DNA of 64,000 nt from Micrococcaceae bacterium RIT 802 (GTDB lineage: Bacteria; Actinomycetota; Actinomycetes; Actinomycetales; Micrococcaceae). This document shows, one piece after another, positions 9,161 through 17,174 of the stretch (position 1 is the first letter of the stretch; each line of letters opens with the position of its first letter). Location: contig JAFEMX010000010.1 in assembly GCA_016892645.1 (NCBI GenBank), forward strand, positions 92,982 through 156,981. The letters run 5' to 3'. The position numbers were made by a program, and so were the translations under genes. A model generated the notes under the pieces. It searched no databases. It worked only from the letters and a program-made list of their open reading frames with translations, and had not been told where the DNA came from.

Positions 9161-10828
9161 GTGTCCCACCTGCCCCCGCCGCTCCGCTTTCTCCTGTCCA
9201 ACCGCCAGTTCGGGGATCTCCCCCTTCGGCGCCGCGTGCTACTCAGCCAGCTGCCGCTGACCACTGCCACGGCCCTCGTGGTGTTGGTCGATCTCTTGTT
9301 CGCCAGTGCGCAGGCCAGCGAAGACGCCTGGTTCCAGATCGGGTTGGCGATCATTGCCGTGCTGACGGTTGCCGCGGGGGTCGTCCCCTGGCAACGCCTG
9401 CCCACGGGCAGCTACTGGGTGATTCCGCTCCTCGACCTCGCCGGGATCCTCTTCCTCGCCGCGGGGGCCTATCCGATCCTGACCGGCCTGCCCATGCTGG
9501 CCATCATCCCGGTCTTCTGGATGGCCTGGTCAGCGCTGCACCCCCGGGCCACCCTCATCGTCGGCTTCCTGGCCACGCTGGTGATCGCCTGGTCCCAGTA
9601 CATCCATGCCGGGCAGGACATGACCATGTCGACCTTCGGCCGTCCGCTGGTGATGCCCATCATCGTCGTTGCCCTGGCCGTCACCGCCAACATCGCCGTG
9701 GGAAGCATGATGGCCGCCGACCACCGGGCGGCCGTGGCCCTGGATGCCTCCCGCACCCAGGAGGCACTGCTCGACGCGGTGCTCAACGCAGCCAGCGTCG
9801 GCGTCGTCGCCGTCGACCGCGACGGCCACGACATCCTGATGAACGACAAACAACGGCTCCACCACTCCACGGGAACGCCCGAGGACAACGACGATCCGAA
9901 CGAGTCCCAACTGCTGCTCTTCGGAGCGGGTCGGCGCAGTGAACGACTTGATGCTCCGCTGCCCCCGGAGGAACGCCCCGTCTACCGCGCCGTACGGGGA
10001 GCGGAGTTCACCGACGAGTTGATGTGGATCGGACCGTCCGAGGCCGCCGAGGCCCTGGCCGTTTCCGCACGCCGGCTCAACGGCCCGCACGGCGAGTTCG
10101 ACGGCTCGGTCATCGTCTTCAAGGAGGTGACCGAGCTGATCCATGCCAACCAGGCCAAGGACCGCTTCCTCGCCAGCGTCAGCCATGAACTCCGGACACC
10201 GCTGACCTCGATCATCGGCTACCTCGAGGTCGCCCAGGACATTCCCGGCCTGCCTGCCCCCGCCGCGCGTTCCCTCGGCGTGGCCGAACGCAACGCACAA
10301 CGCCTGCTCCACCTGGTCAACGACTTGCTCACCGCGGCAGCGGACCGCATGGAACTGCACCACCGGCCATCGGACCTCGCGGCCATCGTGGGCGAATGCG
10401 TCGCCGGGCAGCAGCAGGCCGCGCAGGCGGCAGGACTGCAGGTGCACCTTGAGGGCCCGGAGAGCCTACCGCTGGTGGCCGACCCCGAACGGCTGGGGCA
10501 GGTGGTGGACAACCTCGTCTCCAACGCCGTGAAGTACACGCACCGCGGAGGCAGCATCGTGGTCACGGTGGGGTACGACGGCGATGCCGCCCTGGTCGCG
10601 GTCCGGGACACGGGCACGGGGCTGGCCCCCGAGGAGGTCGAGCAACTGTTCACCCGCTTCTACCGCACGGACAGCGTCCGCGACTCTGGGATCCCCGGCA
10701 CCGGCCTCGGGCTGGCCATCACCCGCGAACTGGTGGAGGCGCACGGCGGAACCCTCTCCGTCGAGAGCGCACCGGGGCTCGGCAGCACCTTCACCGTGCG
10801 CGTGCCCCGGGGAGACCTCGGGACCTGA
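9161..10828 (+). CDS. orphan sensor histidine kinase
   Basis: 555 residues. Five or so membrane helices (about residues 25-190) precede a PAS-like region (about 200-320). A HisKA domain follows with phospho-acceptor His342 in SVSHELRTPL, then a HATPase domain with the N box (NLVSNAVKYT), DTGTGL and GTGLGLAI. It should autophosphorylate and pass the phosphate to a response regulator, but none is encoded beside it. GTG at 9161 is chosen for AGGAG about 9 nt upstream and because the upstream open frame overlaps the LysR remnant. The small extracytoplasmic loops suggest a membrane or intracellular signal. Confidence 0.9.
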   Translation: MSHLPPPLRFLLSNRQFGDLPLRRRVLLSQLPLTTATALVVLVDLLFASAQASEDAWFQIGLAIIAVLTVAAGVVPWQRLPTGSYWVIPLLDLAGILFLAAGAYPILTGLPMLAIIPVFWMAWSALHPRATLIVGFLATLVIAWSQYIHAGQDMTMSTFGRPLVMPIIVVALAVTANIAVGSMMAADHRAAVALDASRTQEALLDAVLNAASVGVVAVDRDGHDILMNDKQRLHHSTGTPEDNDDPNESQLLLFGAGRRSERLDAPLPPEERPVYRAVRGAEFTDELMWIGPSEAAEALAVSARRLNGPHGEFDGSVIVFKEVTELIHANQAKDRFLASVSHELRTPLTSIIGYLEVAQDIPGLPAPAARSLGVAERNAQRLLHLVNDLLTAAADRMELHHRPSDLAAIVGECVAGQQQAAQAAGLQVHLEGPESLPLVADPERLGQVVDNLVSNAVKYTHRGGSIVVTVGYDGDAALVAVRDTGTGLAPEEVEQLFTRFYRTDSVRDSGIPGTGLGLAITRELVEAHGGTLSVESAPGLGSTFTVRVPRGDLGT

Positions 10829-10884
10829 CGCCGGCCGGAAGGTCTCCCGGCCCCGGTGCCACCCGCGCCCACCCCGAACGACAG

Positions 10885-10928
10885 CGGCTGCCGTCGCGCC
10901 CCGGAGTTTCAGGGCGCGGCAGCAGCCG
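10885..10928. terminator. bidirectional hairpin terminator
   Basis: Arms of 17-18 nt (10885-10901 and 10912-10928) pair with one mismatch and one G-U or bulge, with a loop of about 10 nt. It lies between the kinase stop (10828) and the stop of the convergent small membrane gene (10952), so it can serve both. Confidence 0.6.
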
Positions 10929-10951
10929 TCGGGCTGTGGTGTGCCGGTGGG

Positions 10952-11107
10952 CTACACGCGGTTTTTCACTCCGCGCAGGATCCACATCACCGCACCAATG
11001 ATCAGCAAGGCGATGCCGATCCACAACAGGAACATCGCTGCCTTCACGGCGACGCCCAGGATGAGCAGAATAACTCCAACAATGATCAACGTCAGTACGA
11101 TTCCCAT
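10952..11107 (-). CDS. 51-residue two-helix membrane protein
   Basis: A short gene read on the minus strand: MGIVLTLIIVGVILLILG, a short basic/alanine turn, a second hydrophobic segment (LLWIGIALLIIGAVMWIL) and a basic tail RGVKNRV. Two transmembrane helices with a positive C-terminus suggest a small inner-membrane protein. Similar tiny hydrophobic proteins are common and unannotated in actinobacteria, and their function is unknown. AAGGTCAGGGAC precedes the ATG. It is oriented convergently with the kinase and divergently from the amino-acid permease. Confidence 0.7.
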   Translation of the reverse strand: MGIVLTLIIVGVILLILGVAVKAAMFLLWIGIALLIIGAVMWILRGVKNRV

Positions 11108-11221
11108 GTCCCTGACCTTAGCCCCCTAGTGAGGTGCTGTCGACGTTTTGTGTAACCGCTGTTTTCCCCACGGGGTTCCGCGCCGGGGCAGCACCTATCG
11201 CCGCGGCCATGCCCACGGTAA

Positions 11222-11237
11222 AGTGATCTGGATCACA
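11222..11237. promoter_or_regulatory. CRP/GlxR-like operator
   Basis: AGTGATCTGGATCACA matches the TGTGA-N6-TCACA consensus of CRP/GlxR with one deviation in the outer base, and the core GTGATC/GATCAC is a perfect palindrome. It ends 30 nt before the start of the amino-acid permease, a position at which binding would probably repress or modulate that promoter. Confidence 0.6.
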
Positions 11238-11267
11238 GTCGGTTTCATGTCCTGCTGAGGAGTCACC

Positions 11268-12767
11268 ATGTCGAACGGGATCTTCCGCACCAAATCCATC
11301 GAGCAAACACTCCGGGACACCGAGGAACCGGAGCACCAGCTCAAGAAGAACCTCGGGGCCCTGGATCTGATCGTCTTCGGCGTGGGGGTCTGCATCGGCG
11401 CCGGCATCTTCGTCCTCACCGGCCAGGCTGCCGCGTCGAACGCCGGCCCCGCCATTTCCATCTCGTTCCTGATCGCCGGGCTGGGCTGTGCGCTGGCCGC
11501 CCTCTGCTACGCCGAACTGGCCTCCACCGTCCCGGCGGCCGGCAGCGCCTACACCTACACGTTCGCCACCATGGGCGAGTTGCTGGCGTGGATCATCGGC
11601 TGGGACCTGATCCTGGAGTTCACGGTGGGAGCCGCGGCCCTGGCCACCTCCTTCAGCCAGTATCTCGGCGTCGTGCTCTCCGGCACCCCCTTCGAGATCC
11701 CCGAGGCGATCGCAACCGCGGAGAAGGGCTACCTCAACCTCCCGGCCGGACTGCTCGTGATCGGGCTGACAATCGTCCTGATCACCGGCATCAAGCTCTC
11801 CAGCCACATCAACCAGGTCGTCACAGCCATCAAGGTTCTGGTGGTGCTCGCCGTCATCGTTGTGGGCGTCTTCTTCATCAACGTCGCCAACTGGTCACCG
11901 TTCGTCCCACCCGCCGAGGCCCCGGCCGAGGCCAGTGGCGGCGCCCTGCACCTGCCCCTGGTCCAGTCCCTGTTCAATCTGGACCCCAGCGTCTACGGCG
12001 TCGGGGGCATCTTCGCCGCCGCCGCCATGGTGTTCTTCGCCTTCATCGGATTCGACGTCGTGGCCACCACCGCCGAGGAAACGCGGAACCCGCAGCGCAA
12101 CATGCCCATCGGCATCTTCGGCTCGCTGGCCATCGTGACCGTGTTGTACATCGCGGTGTCGCTGGTGATCACCGGCATGCAGAGCTATGAGGACATCGAC
12201 CCGGCCGACGGTGCACCGCTGGCCACCGCGTTCGACGCCGTCGGACTGCCGGTCATGGGCAACCTGATCGCCATCGGCGCCTGCATCGGCCTGATCGTGG
12301 TCTGCATGATCCTCTTCCTGGGGCAGACCCGCGTCGGATTCGCCATGGCCCGCGACCACCTGCTGCCCATCGGCCTGGCCAAGACGCATCCGCGCTTTGG
12401 CACGCCCTACAGGTTCACGCTCCTGGCCGCCGTTCCCATCACGATCCTGGCGACTTTCGTCCCCCTGTCGACCCTGGCCGAACTGGTCAACATCGGCACC
12501 CTGGCCGCGTTCATCCTCGTCTCCATCGGTGTCATGGTCCTACGCCGCACGCGACCGGACCTGGAACGCTCCTTCAGGGTTCCGTGGGTCCCGGTCATCC
12601 CGATCGCCGCGGTTGTCGTGTGCTTCTACCTGATGCTCAACCTCGCGTTGGAAACCTGGATCCGGTTCATCATCTGGCTAGCCATCGGCTTCATCGTCTA
12701 CTTCGCCTACTCGCGCCAGCACAGCCGGCTGAACACGCCCGCAACACCGGAGCCGACCATCAAGTAA
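11268..12767 (+). CDS. APC-superfamily amino-acid permease (cationic amino-acid transporter-like)
   Basis: 499 residues with about 12-13 membrane helices. The N-terminal signature LKKNLGALDLIVFGVGVCIG followed by AGIFVLTG, and the EETRNPQRNMP motif (near residue 270), are typical of the YfnA/CAT branch of the APC superfamily. It imports amino acids, probably by proton symport. The exact substrate is not readable. GAGGAG lies just before ATG. The gene stands alone behind a CRP/GlxR-like palindrome, suggesting carbon-state control. Confidence 0.88.
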   Translation: MSNGIFRTKSIEQTLRDTEEPEHQLKKNLGALDLIVFGVGVCIGAGIFVLTGQAAASNAGPAISISFLIAGLGCALAALCYAELASTVPAAGSAYTYTFATMGELLAWIIGWDLILEFTVGAAALATSFSQYLGVVLSGTPFEIPEAIATAEKGYLNLPAGLLVIGLTIVLITGIKLSSHINQVVTAIKVLVVLAVIVVGVFFINVANWSPFVPPAEAPAEASGGALHLPLVQSLFNLDPSVYGVGGIFAAAAMVFFAFIGFDVVATTAEETRNPQRNMPIGIFGSLAIVTVLYIAVSLVITGMQSYEDIDPADGAPLATAFDAVGLPVMGNLIAIGACIGLIVVCMILFLGQTRVGFAMARDHLLPIGLAKTHPRFGTPYRFTLLAAVPITILATFVPLSTLAELVNIGTLAAFILVSIGVMVLRRTRPDLERSFRVPWVPVIPIAAVVVCFYLMLNLALETWIRFIIWLAIGFIVYFAYSRQHSRLNTPATPEPTIK

Positions 12768-12833
12768 ATCCGCCCGCGCCCCGAGGGCCGCGTGTCCGGT
12801 GCCCAGGTGGCGGGGCCGATTCCGACAGTCCCC

Positions 12834-12861
12834 TTGCACCCTGCCCACGACGGCGGACAAT
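12834..12861 (+). promoter_or_regulatory. predicted sigma70-type promoter
   Basis: TTGCAC and GACAAT separated by 16 nt, followed about 38 nt later by the small acidic protein gene at 12900. The match and spacing are reasonable. This is a prediction only. Confidence 0.4.
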
Positions 12862-12899
12862 GGTGGCAGGACCCACTGCCAGCCCGACCGGAGGACATC

Positions 12900-13148
12900 A
12901 TGGACCAGCCACCACCAGCGGACCGTGAAGCCCGAGGACAGGGCCCGGGCGATTCGTTCCCGCCATCCCTGGAAGCCAACGAAGCCGACGTCCAAGACCC
13001 GGATTCCTGGACCGAGACCGACGACACGGCCGAGGGCCCGCTCTCCGCGGATGGCTTGGAGGCGGACGAGGCGGACCTCGCCGAACAGGCCCGGGCGGTT
13101 CCCGACGACGAGGACGGACATGACCGTGACCGCGAATCGGGGTACTAG
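12900..13148 (+). CDS. small acidic hypothetical protein
   Basis: 82 residues, rich in Asp and Glu and probably disordered, with repeated NEADV/EADEADL motifs. Such short proteins with EADEAD-type repeats are widespread in Micrococcales genomes and have no assigned role. ATG at 12900 is chosen because GGAGG lies 7-8 nt upstream. It precedes another small gene by 63 nt on the same strand. Confidence 0.65.
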   Translation: MDQPPPADREARGQGPGDSFPPSLEANEADVQDPDSWTETDDTAEGPLSADGLEADEADLAEQARAVPDDEDGHDRDRESGY

Positions 13149-13211
13149 TCCGCCGACCACCACCAGACACACCGGTTGGCGCTCGACAGCGGACCGGGAG
13201 GCACTCGCCAC

Positions 13212-13451
13212 ATGACCGAGAGGTATTCCGTCACCGTTGCCGCCTCGAGCGAACAGGCGAAGGACTGGGGCCGAGCCCTGGCCGATGCCGTTTCTTACAT
13301 GGCCGAACACCTTGCCGCCGATGACGAGACTCGGCATGAGAGCGTTTTCGACAAGGACTTCCACCTGCGGATCCTTCCGAACCCCCGGGCAGACGGCGTG
13401 GAGATCACCGTGTCCTGGGATCCGCCTGACGGAGAGGATGTCCAGGCCTAG
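13212..13451 (+). CDS. small hypothetical protein
   Basis: 79 residues and soluble, with no recognised domain. The composition (helical N-terminal half, then a strand-rich HLRILPNPRADGVEITVSW segment) suggests a small alpha/beta fold. ATG at 13212 has GGGAGG about 9 nt upstream and is preferred to the in-frame start at 13176. The gene lies 29 nt from the end of the convergent kinase-like gene. Confidence 0.6.
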   Translation: MTERYSVTVAASSEQAKDWGRALADAVSYMAEHLAADDETRHESVFDKDFHLRILPNPRADGVEITVSWDPPDGEDVQA

Positions 13452-13479
13452 CCGACGACACGGTCGGGGCTGCCACCCG

Positions 13480-14403
13480 CTATCCGATGACCCTGATGGC
13501 CCGGTGCGCACTTTCGACGACGATGGAGGCCCCGGCCGGGATCTTCAGCAATTCGCCGTCGAGCTGCACGGGCAGCGGCGACGTCGTCGTGAAGGCGTAG
13601 CGTTCCACGCTGTCCTGCGGTCCGAGGCCGATGGTGACCGCCCGCAGGGTCATCAGGGCCAGGGCCCATCGGCTGGAGTGCGGCAGGGCGATGACCTCGA
13701 ACCGGCCGTCGGAGGGGACGACGGCGTCGCTGACGGTTCCGTACTTGGCCATCCTGGCGACGTTGGCCAGGATCAGGCTGTCGAACCGCGCCCGCGCCCC
13801 ATCGGCCCGCTCGATCTCGAACGGCCGCAGCCGCGGCAGCGTCCGGACCACGCCGAGGAGTTCGCGCACCCCGCCCTTTCCTGCACGTTCGATGCCGCGG
13901 CCCATCTCGGCCGTCAGCCCGAAGCCGATGTAGGAGTGGGCATACCGGATGTTTGTCGAATCCCCCGGGGCTCCGATGCACAGGCGCAGCAGATCCATGC
14001 GACGGACCCCACCGGCCGCGATGGCGTCGATGACCGGGAGCGATTCGACGCTGCGGCGATGGTCGTTGGCGTTGCCCGCCGGCAGGACGGCACACACCGC
14101 GGTGCTACCCGGAACATCCATAACCCCGTTGACGACGTCGTTGTATCCGCCGTCACCGCTGACGGAGACGATCAGCACCGATGGGCCGCCGTCCCCCTCG
14201 GCCCCTGCGGCGGCCAGCCTGGCCAGCTCCCGCCCATGTCCCGCGTGGTCGGTGGGACTGAGCTCGACGGGAACACCGGGCAGGCGTTCGGCGATTTCGT
14301 CCCGTAGCAGGCGGGCCAGGTGGGGGGCCTTCTTCTCCGGGTCCGGGTTGAAGACGAGGAAAATCCGCGAGTAGCGGGGCTGCTGCGCCGTCAGGTCCTC
14401 CAT
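13480..14403 (-). CDS. diacylglycerol kinase-like (YegS/DgkB fold) protein with altered motifs
   Basis: 307 residues with the DAGK catalytic-domain architecture. A VFNPDPEKK segment near residue 17 replaces the usual NPxSG. SGDGGYNDVVNG (82-93) stands where lipid kinases have GGDGTxxEvvNG, and VLPAGNANDH (106-115) where they have LPxGTxNDf. A QLDGE motif near residue 280 matches the conserved DGE of the family. Members phosphorylate diacylglycerol, sphingoid bases or related lipids using ATP. The threonine of GDGT is replaced by glycine, so activity or substrate may differ. It is downstream of the GntR gene on the same strand by about 107 nt. Confidence 0.75.
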   Translation of the reverse strand: MEDLTAQQPRYSRIFLVFNPDPEKKAPHLARLLRDEIAERLPGVPVELSPTDHAGHGRELARLAAAGAEGDGGPSVLIVSVSGDGGYNDVVNGVMDVPGSTAVCAVLPAGNANDHRRSVESLPVIDAIAAGGVRRMDLLRLCIGAPGDSTNIRYAHSYIGFGLTAEMGRGIERAGKGGVRELLGVVRTLPRLRPFEIERADGARARFDSLILANVARMAKYGTVSDAVVPSDGRFEVIALPHSSRWALALMTLRAVTIGLGPQDSVERYAFTTTSPLPVQLDGELLKIPAGASIVVESAHRAIRVIG

Positions 14404-14510
14404 GTGGTCCTTTCCTCCTGCCGAATCACCCGTGGTCCCCGCGCTGCGTTGGGGGGCACGTCAGGGGTTCGGTCCCCGGCTCTTTGCCTGGCAGTTGATC
14501 GCCGGTGGCG

Positions 14511-15173
14511 TCAGCCGGTGACCAGCACGTTCGCCGCGGTGTCCATGTGGGTGCGGATGACCTGACCCACCAGCTCCGCGTCGGCGGACTCGATGGCGTC
14601 GACGATGTCGGCGTGGCGCCCGGCATCCATGTTCTTCATGCCCCTGTCCCTGCCGGCCCACATGATCGACATGCGGATACTGCCCTCCAGCTGTTCCCAA
14701 GCGAGCAGCAACGATTCGTTGCCGCTGAGGCGGCACATCGCGCGGTGGAATTCCAGGTCCGCTTCGATCCCCTCCTCGAGCCCGCGTTTGGCTGCCGCTT
14801 CCATGGCGTCGAGACAGGAGCGTAGTGAATCCAGGGCCTCGCTGCGGTCTTCCACCCGGCACAGCGTCTGCGCCGCCAGCACCTCCAGTGCCGCACGCAC
14901 GGCAAAGATGTCACGGATTTCCCGGGTGTCGAGGCTTCGCACGGCAAGGCGTCCGCGCGCCCCGCTGGCCACCAGGCCCTCCTGTTGGAGTTGACGTAAC
15001 GCTTCGCGCAGCGTGCCGCGGCTGATCTGGAGCATTTCCGACAGATCCGTCTCGACCAGGTGCTTGCCCGGCGGGAGCTCGCCGGTCGTGATGGCCTTGC
15101 GCAGCGCGGACAGTGCCTGCTGTCGCAGACTCGTCTTCTGCAGACCACCCAGTGACATCATTTCCGTTGTCAT
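14511..15173 (-). CDS. GntR-family regulator, FCD (FadR) subfamily
   Basis: 220 residues. A winged helix-turn-helix (about 15-80) contains ETDLSEMLQISRGTLREALR, and a C-terminal all-helical FCD ligand domain follows with metal-type residues (EFHRAM, and a GRHADIVDAI...RTHM histidine pair). It most likely controls the adjacent split-transketolase, transporter and SDR genes in response to a carboxylate or sugar-acid effector. AAAGGGAG lies about 10 nt before ATG. It is separated from the transketolase genes by a hairpin at 15242, and a variant of the operator found at 18576-18680 lies in its own leader (15199-15211), suggesting autoregulation. Confidence 0.88.
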   Translation of the reverse strand: MTTEMMSLGGLQKTSLRQQALSALRKAITTGELPPGKHLVETDLSEMLQISRGTLREALRQLQQEGLVASGARGRLAVRSLDTREIRDIFAVRAALEVLAAQTLCRVEDRSEALDSLRSCLDAMEAAAKRGLEEGIEADLEFHRAMCRLSGNESLLLAWEQLEGSIRMSIMWAGRDRGMKNMDAGRHADIVDAIESADAELVGQVIRTHMDTAANVLVTG

Positions 15174-15198
15174 TGCCGCCCAGCTCCCTTTGTCATTC

Positions 15199-15211
15199 GT
15201 CGACCGTTAAC
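15199..15211. promoter_or_regulatory. weak GntR operator-like site
   Basis: GTCGACCGTTAAC reads GTTAACGGTCGAC on the other strand and resembles the GTTGACAGTCAAC core at 18578-18590 at 10 of 13 positions. It lies 26 nt upstream of the GntR start. The match is weak and may be chance. Confidence 0.3.
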
Positions 15212-15241
15212 CTTTGTGCATTGGCGTCCAGCATACGCGCA

Positions 15242-15270
15242 GCCCGGACCCACCCGTGAGGGGCCCGGGC
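15242..15270 (-). terminator. hairpin after the split-transketolase operon
   Basis: Ten-bp arms (15242-15251 and 15261-15270) pair with one mismatch around a 9-nt loop, 12 nt beyond the stop of the transketolase C-terminal subunit on the minus strand. No T-run follows, so the strength is uncertain. Confidence 0.45.
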
Positions 15271-15282
15271 CAACGCAGCAAC

Positions 15283-16275
15283 CTAGAGTTCGGCAAGGAC
15301 CTTGGCGACAACGGCCTTGATGGACAAGCCATAGCGGTCGTGGAGCGTCGGCAAGGCTCCGGCGTCGAGGAATTCGTCAGGCAGCGCCACGGGCACGATC
15401 CGCTGGCCCAACCCGGCACGCACGACGGCCGATGCCACGGTCTCGAACAGCCCACCGACCACCGAATGGTTCTCCAGGGTCAGCACCAGCCGGTCGCCGT
15501 CGATCTCGCGCAGCACGGTTTCCGCGTCGAACGGCTTGATCGTGGGTGCATGGACGACGGCCACGTCGACATGGTGCTTCGCCAGTTCCTGGGCGGCAGC
15601 CAGGGCACGCATGGTCATCAGACCGCTGGAGACCATGACGACGTCCGCTCCCCCGCGCAGCACCTTCGCCTTGCCCAGTTCGAAGGTGTAGTCGTATTCG
15701 TCCAGAACCGTGGGGACCTTGCCGCGCAGCAGGCGCAGGTAGGTCGGCCCCTCGCTGTCCGCCAGCTGCGGGACGGCCTGCTCGATGTCCACCGAATCGC
15801 AGGGATCCACGATGGTCAGGTTCGGCATGCCGCGGAAGATCGCCATGTCCTCGGTGGCCTGGTGGCTGGGACCATAGCCGGTGGTGAGACCCGGCAGCCC
15901 GCCCACGACGTTGACGTTCAGGTTGGGTTCGGCGATGTCGAGGCAGAGGAAGTCGTAGGCCCGCCGGGCCGCGAACACGGAGTAGGTGGAGGCGAACGGG
16001 ACCAGCCCGGTTTGCGCCATGCCGGCCGCGGCCCCGAGCAGCAGCTGCTCGGCCATCCCCATCTGGAAGAAGCGGTCGGGGTGGGCCTGGGCGAACACGT
16101 GCATGTCGGTGTATTTGCCCAGATCCGCCGTCAGTCCGACGATGGCCGGATTCTGCTCGGCGGCCCGGGCCAGCGCATGGCCGAACGGAGCAGGCGTGGT
16201 CTTCTGGCCCTCTTCGGCGATGGAGGCGATCATGGCCGAGGTCTTCAGCCGCTTCGTGGTCGGTGTGGTGGTCAT
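15283..16275 (-). CDS. transketolase, C-terminal (PYR plus C-domain) subunit
   Basis: 330 residues corresponding to the second half of transketolase. The pyrimidine-binding domain has the catalytic glutamate in QMGMAEQ (Glu76), a GPSHQATEDMAIFR segment (about residue 128-141) and a C-terminal regulatory-type domain. With the N-terminal subunit encoded just upstream it should form an alpha2beta2 thiamine-diphosphate enzyme that moves two-carbon ketol units between sugars. ATG at 16275 overlaps the stop of the N-subunit by 4 nt (ATGA), a sign of coupled translation. Split transketolases in catabolic operons often act on unusual ketose phosphates rather than in the main pentose phosphate pathway. 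Confidence 0.9.
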   Translation of the reverse strand: MTTTPTTKRLKTSAMIASIAEEGQKTTPAPFGHALARAAEQNPAIVGLTADLGKYTDMHVFAQAHPDRFFQMGMAEQLLLGAAAGMAQTGLVPFASTYSVFAARRAYDFLCLDIAEPNLNVNVVGGLPGLTTGYGPSHQATEDMAIFRGMPNLTIVDPCDSVDIEQAVPQLADSEGPTYLRLLRGKVPTVLDEYDYTFELGKAKVLRGGADVVMVSSGLMTMRALAAAQELAKHHVDVAVVHAPTIKPFDAETVLREIDGDRLVLTLENHSVVGGLFETVASAVVRAGLGQRIVPVALPDEFLDAGALPTLHDRYGLSIKAVVAKVLAEL

Positions 16276-17165
16276 CGGTTTTGCCCTTCGCTTCCGGCGG
16301 TGAGTTCTTCTCGGCAGAGCTGCCATTCGTGTTCCTCGATGCGCATGAAGTGCGCCTTCTCCCGTGTTTCCAGCATCGGCACACCGCGTCCGATGCGCGT
16401 ATCGCACAGGATCACCACGGGACGGCCCTGCCGCTGGCCGGGATCGGCGGCATGGTCGAACGCTGTCACGAGGGCGGCGGCGTCGTTGCCGTCGACGCGT
16501 TGGGTGAACCAGCCCGAGGCGGCCCACTTGTCGGCCACCGGCTCGGTGCGCAGGACGGTGTCGGTCTTGCCGTCGGCCTGCAGGGCGTTGATGTCGACCA
16601 GGACGGTGAGGTTGTCGAGCCCGTGGTGGTGGGCGCCCATCGCAGCCTCCCAGGTCGAGCCCTCGTCGAGCTCGCCGTCGGACATGAAGTTGATGACCCG
16701 CGAGCCGGAACCCTGGTGGCGCAGGCCCAGTGCAGTGCCCACGGCCACTCCGAGCCCATGGCCCAGGGAGCCGCCGGAGATCTCCATCCCCGGGGTGTAG
16801 GTGGCCATGCCGGACATCGGCAACCGGGAGTCGTCCGATCCGTAGGTTTCCAGTTCGGCGACGGGAACAATGCCCGCCTCGGCCAGCGCGGCATAATGAC
16901 CGATCGCGTAGTGGCCGGTGGACAGCAGGAACCGGTCCCGGGAGGTCCAGTCGGGGTCCTCGGCACGGAAGTTCAGCTGGTCGGCATAGACGACGGCGAA
17001 CATCTCCGAGGCACCCAGTGCCTGGCCGACGTAGCCCTGGCCCTGGACTTCGCCCATGTCCAGGATGTGATGGCGCATCCGGTACGCGAATTCCTGGACA
17101 AGACGTGTCCGCTCGGCGGGGGAAGCCGCGGGGGTCGTGGTGGTTGCTGTGGAAAGCGTGTTCAT
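16272..17165 (-). CDS. transketolase, N-terminal (TPP-binding) subunit
   Basis: 297 residues matching the pyrophosphate-binding half of transketolase. GSLGHGLGVAVGTALG is followed by the thiamine-diphosphate/Mg motif FMSDGELDEGSTWEA, then GLDNLTVLVDINALQADG. It is the partner of the C-terminal subunit, whose start overlaps its stop. It begins 9 nt after the MHS-type transporter on the same strand, so transporter and both subunits form one operon. The full transketolase would be 627 residues when the two are added, the normal size. Confidence 0.9.
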   Translation of the reverse strand: MNTLSTATTTTPAASPAERTRLVQEFAYRMRHHILDMGEVQGQGYVGQALGASEMFAVVYADQLNFRAEDPDWTSRDRFLLSTGHYAIGHYAALAEAGIVPVAELETYGSDDSRLPMSGMATYTPGMEISGGSLGHGLGVAVGTALGLRHQGSGSRVINFMSDGELDEGSTWEAAMGAHHHGLDNLTVLVDINALQADGKTDTVLRTEPVADKWAASGWFTQRVDGNDAAALVTAFDHAADPGQRQGRPVVILCDTRIGRGVPMLETREKAHFMRIEEHEWQLCREELTAGSEGQNR

Positions 17166-17174
17166 GATGGTCCT

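Noticed and set aside
7426..9405. 659-codon minus-strand frame
   Set aside because: Lies opposite the GDPD and kinase genes, has no domain and shows shadow composition.
9075..9942. Continuation of the LysR remnant frame
   Set aside because: Pro/Arg/Gly-rich after about residue 65 and overlaps the well-supported histidine kinase in another frame.
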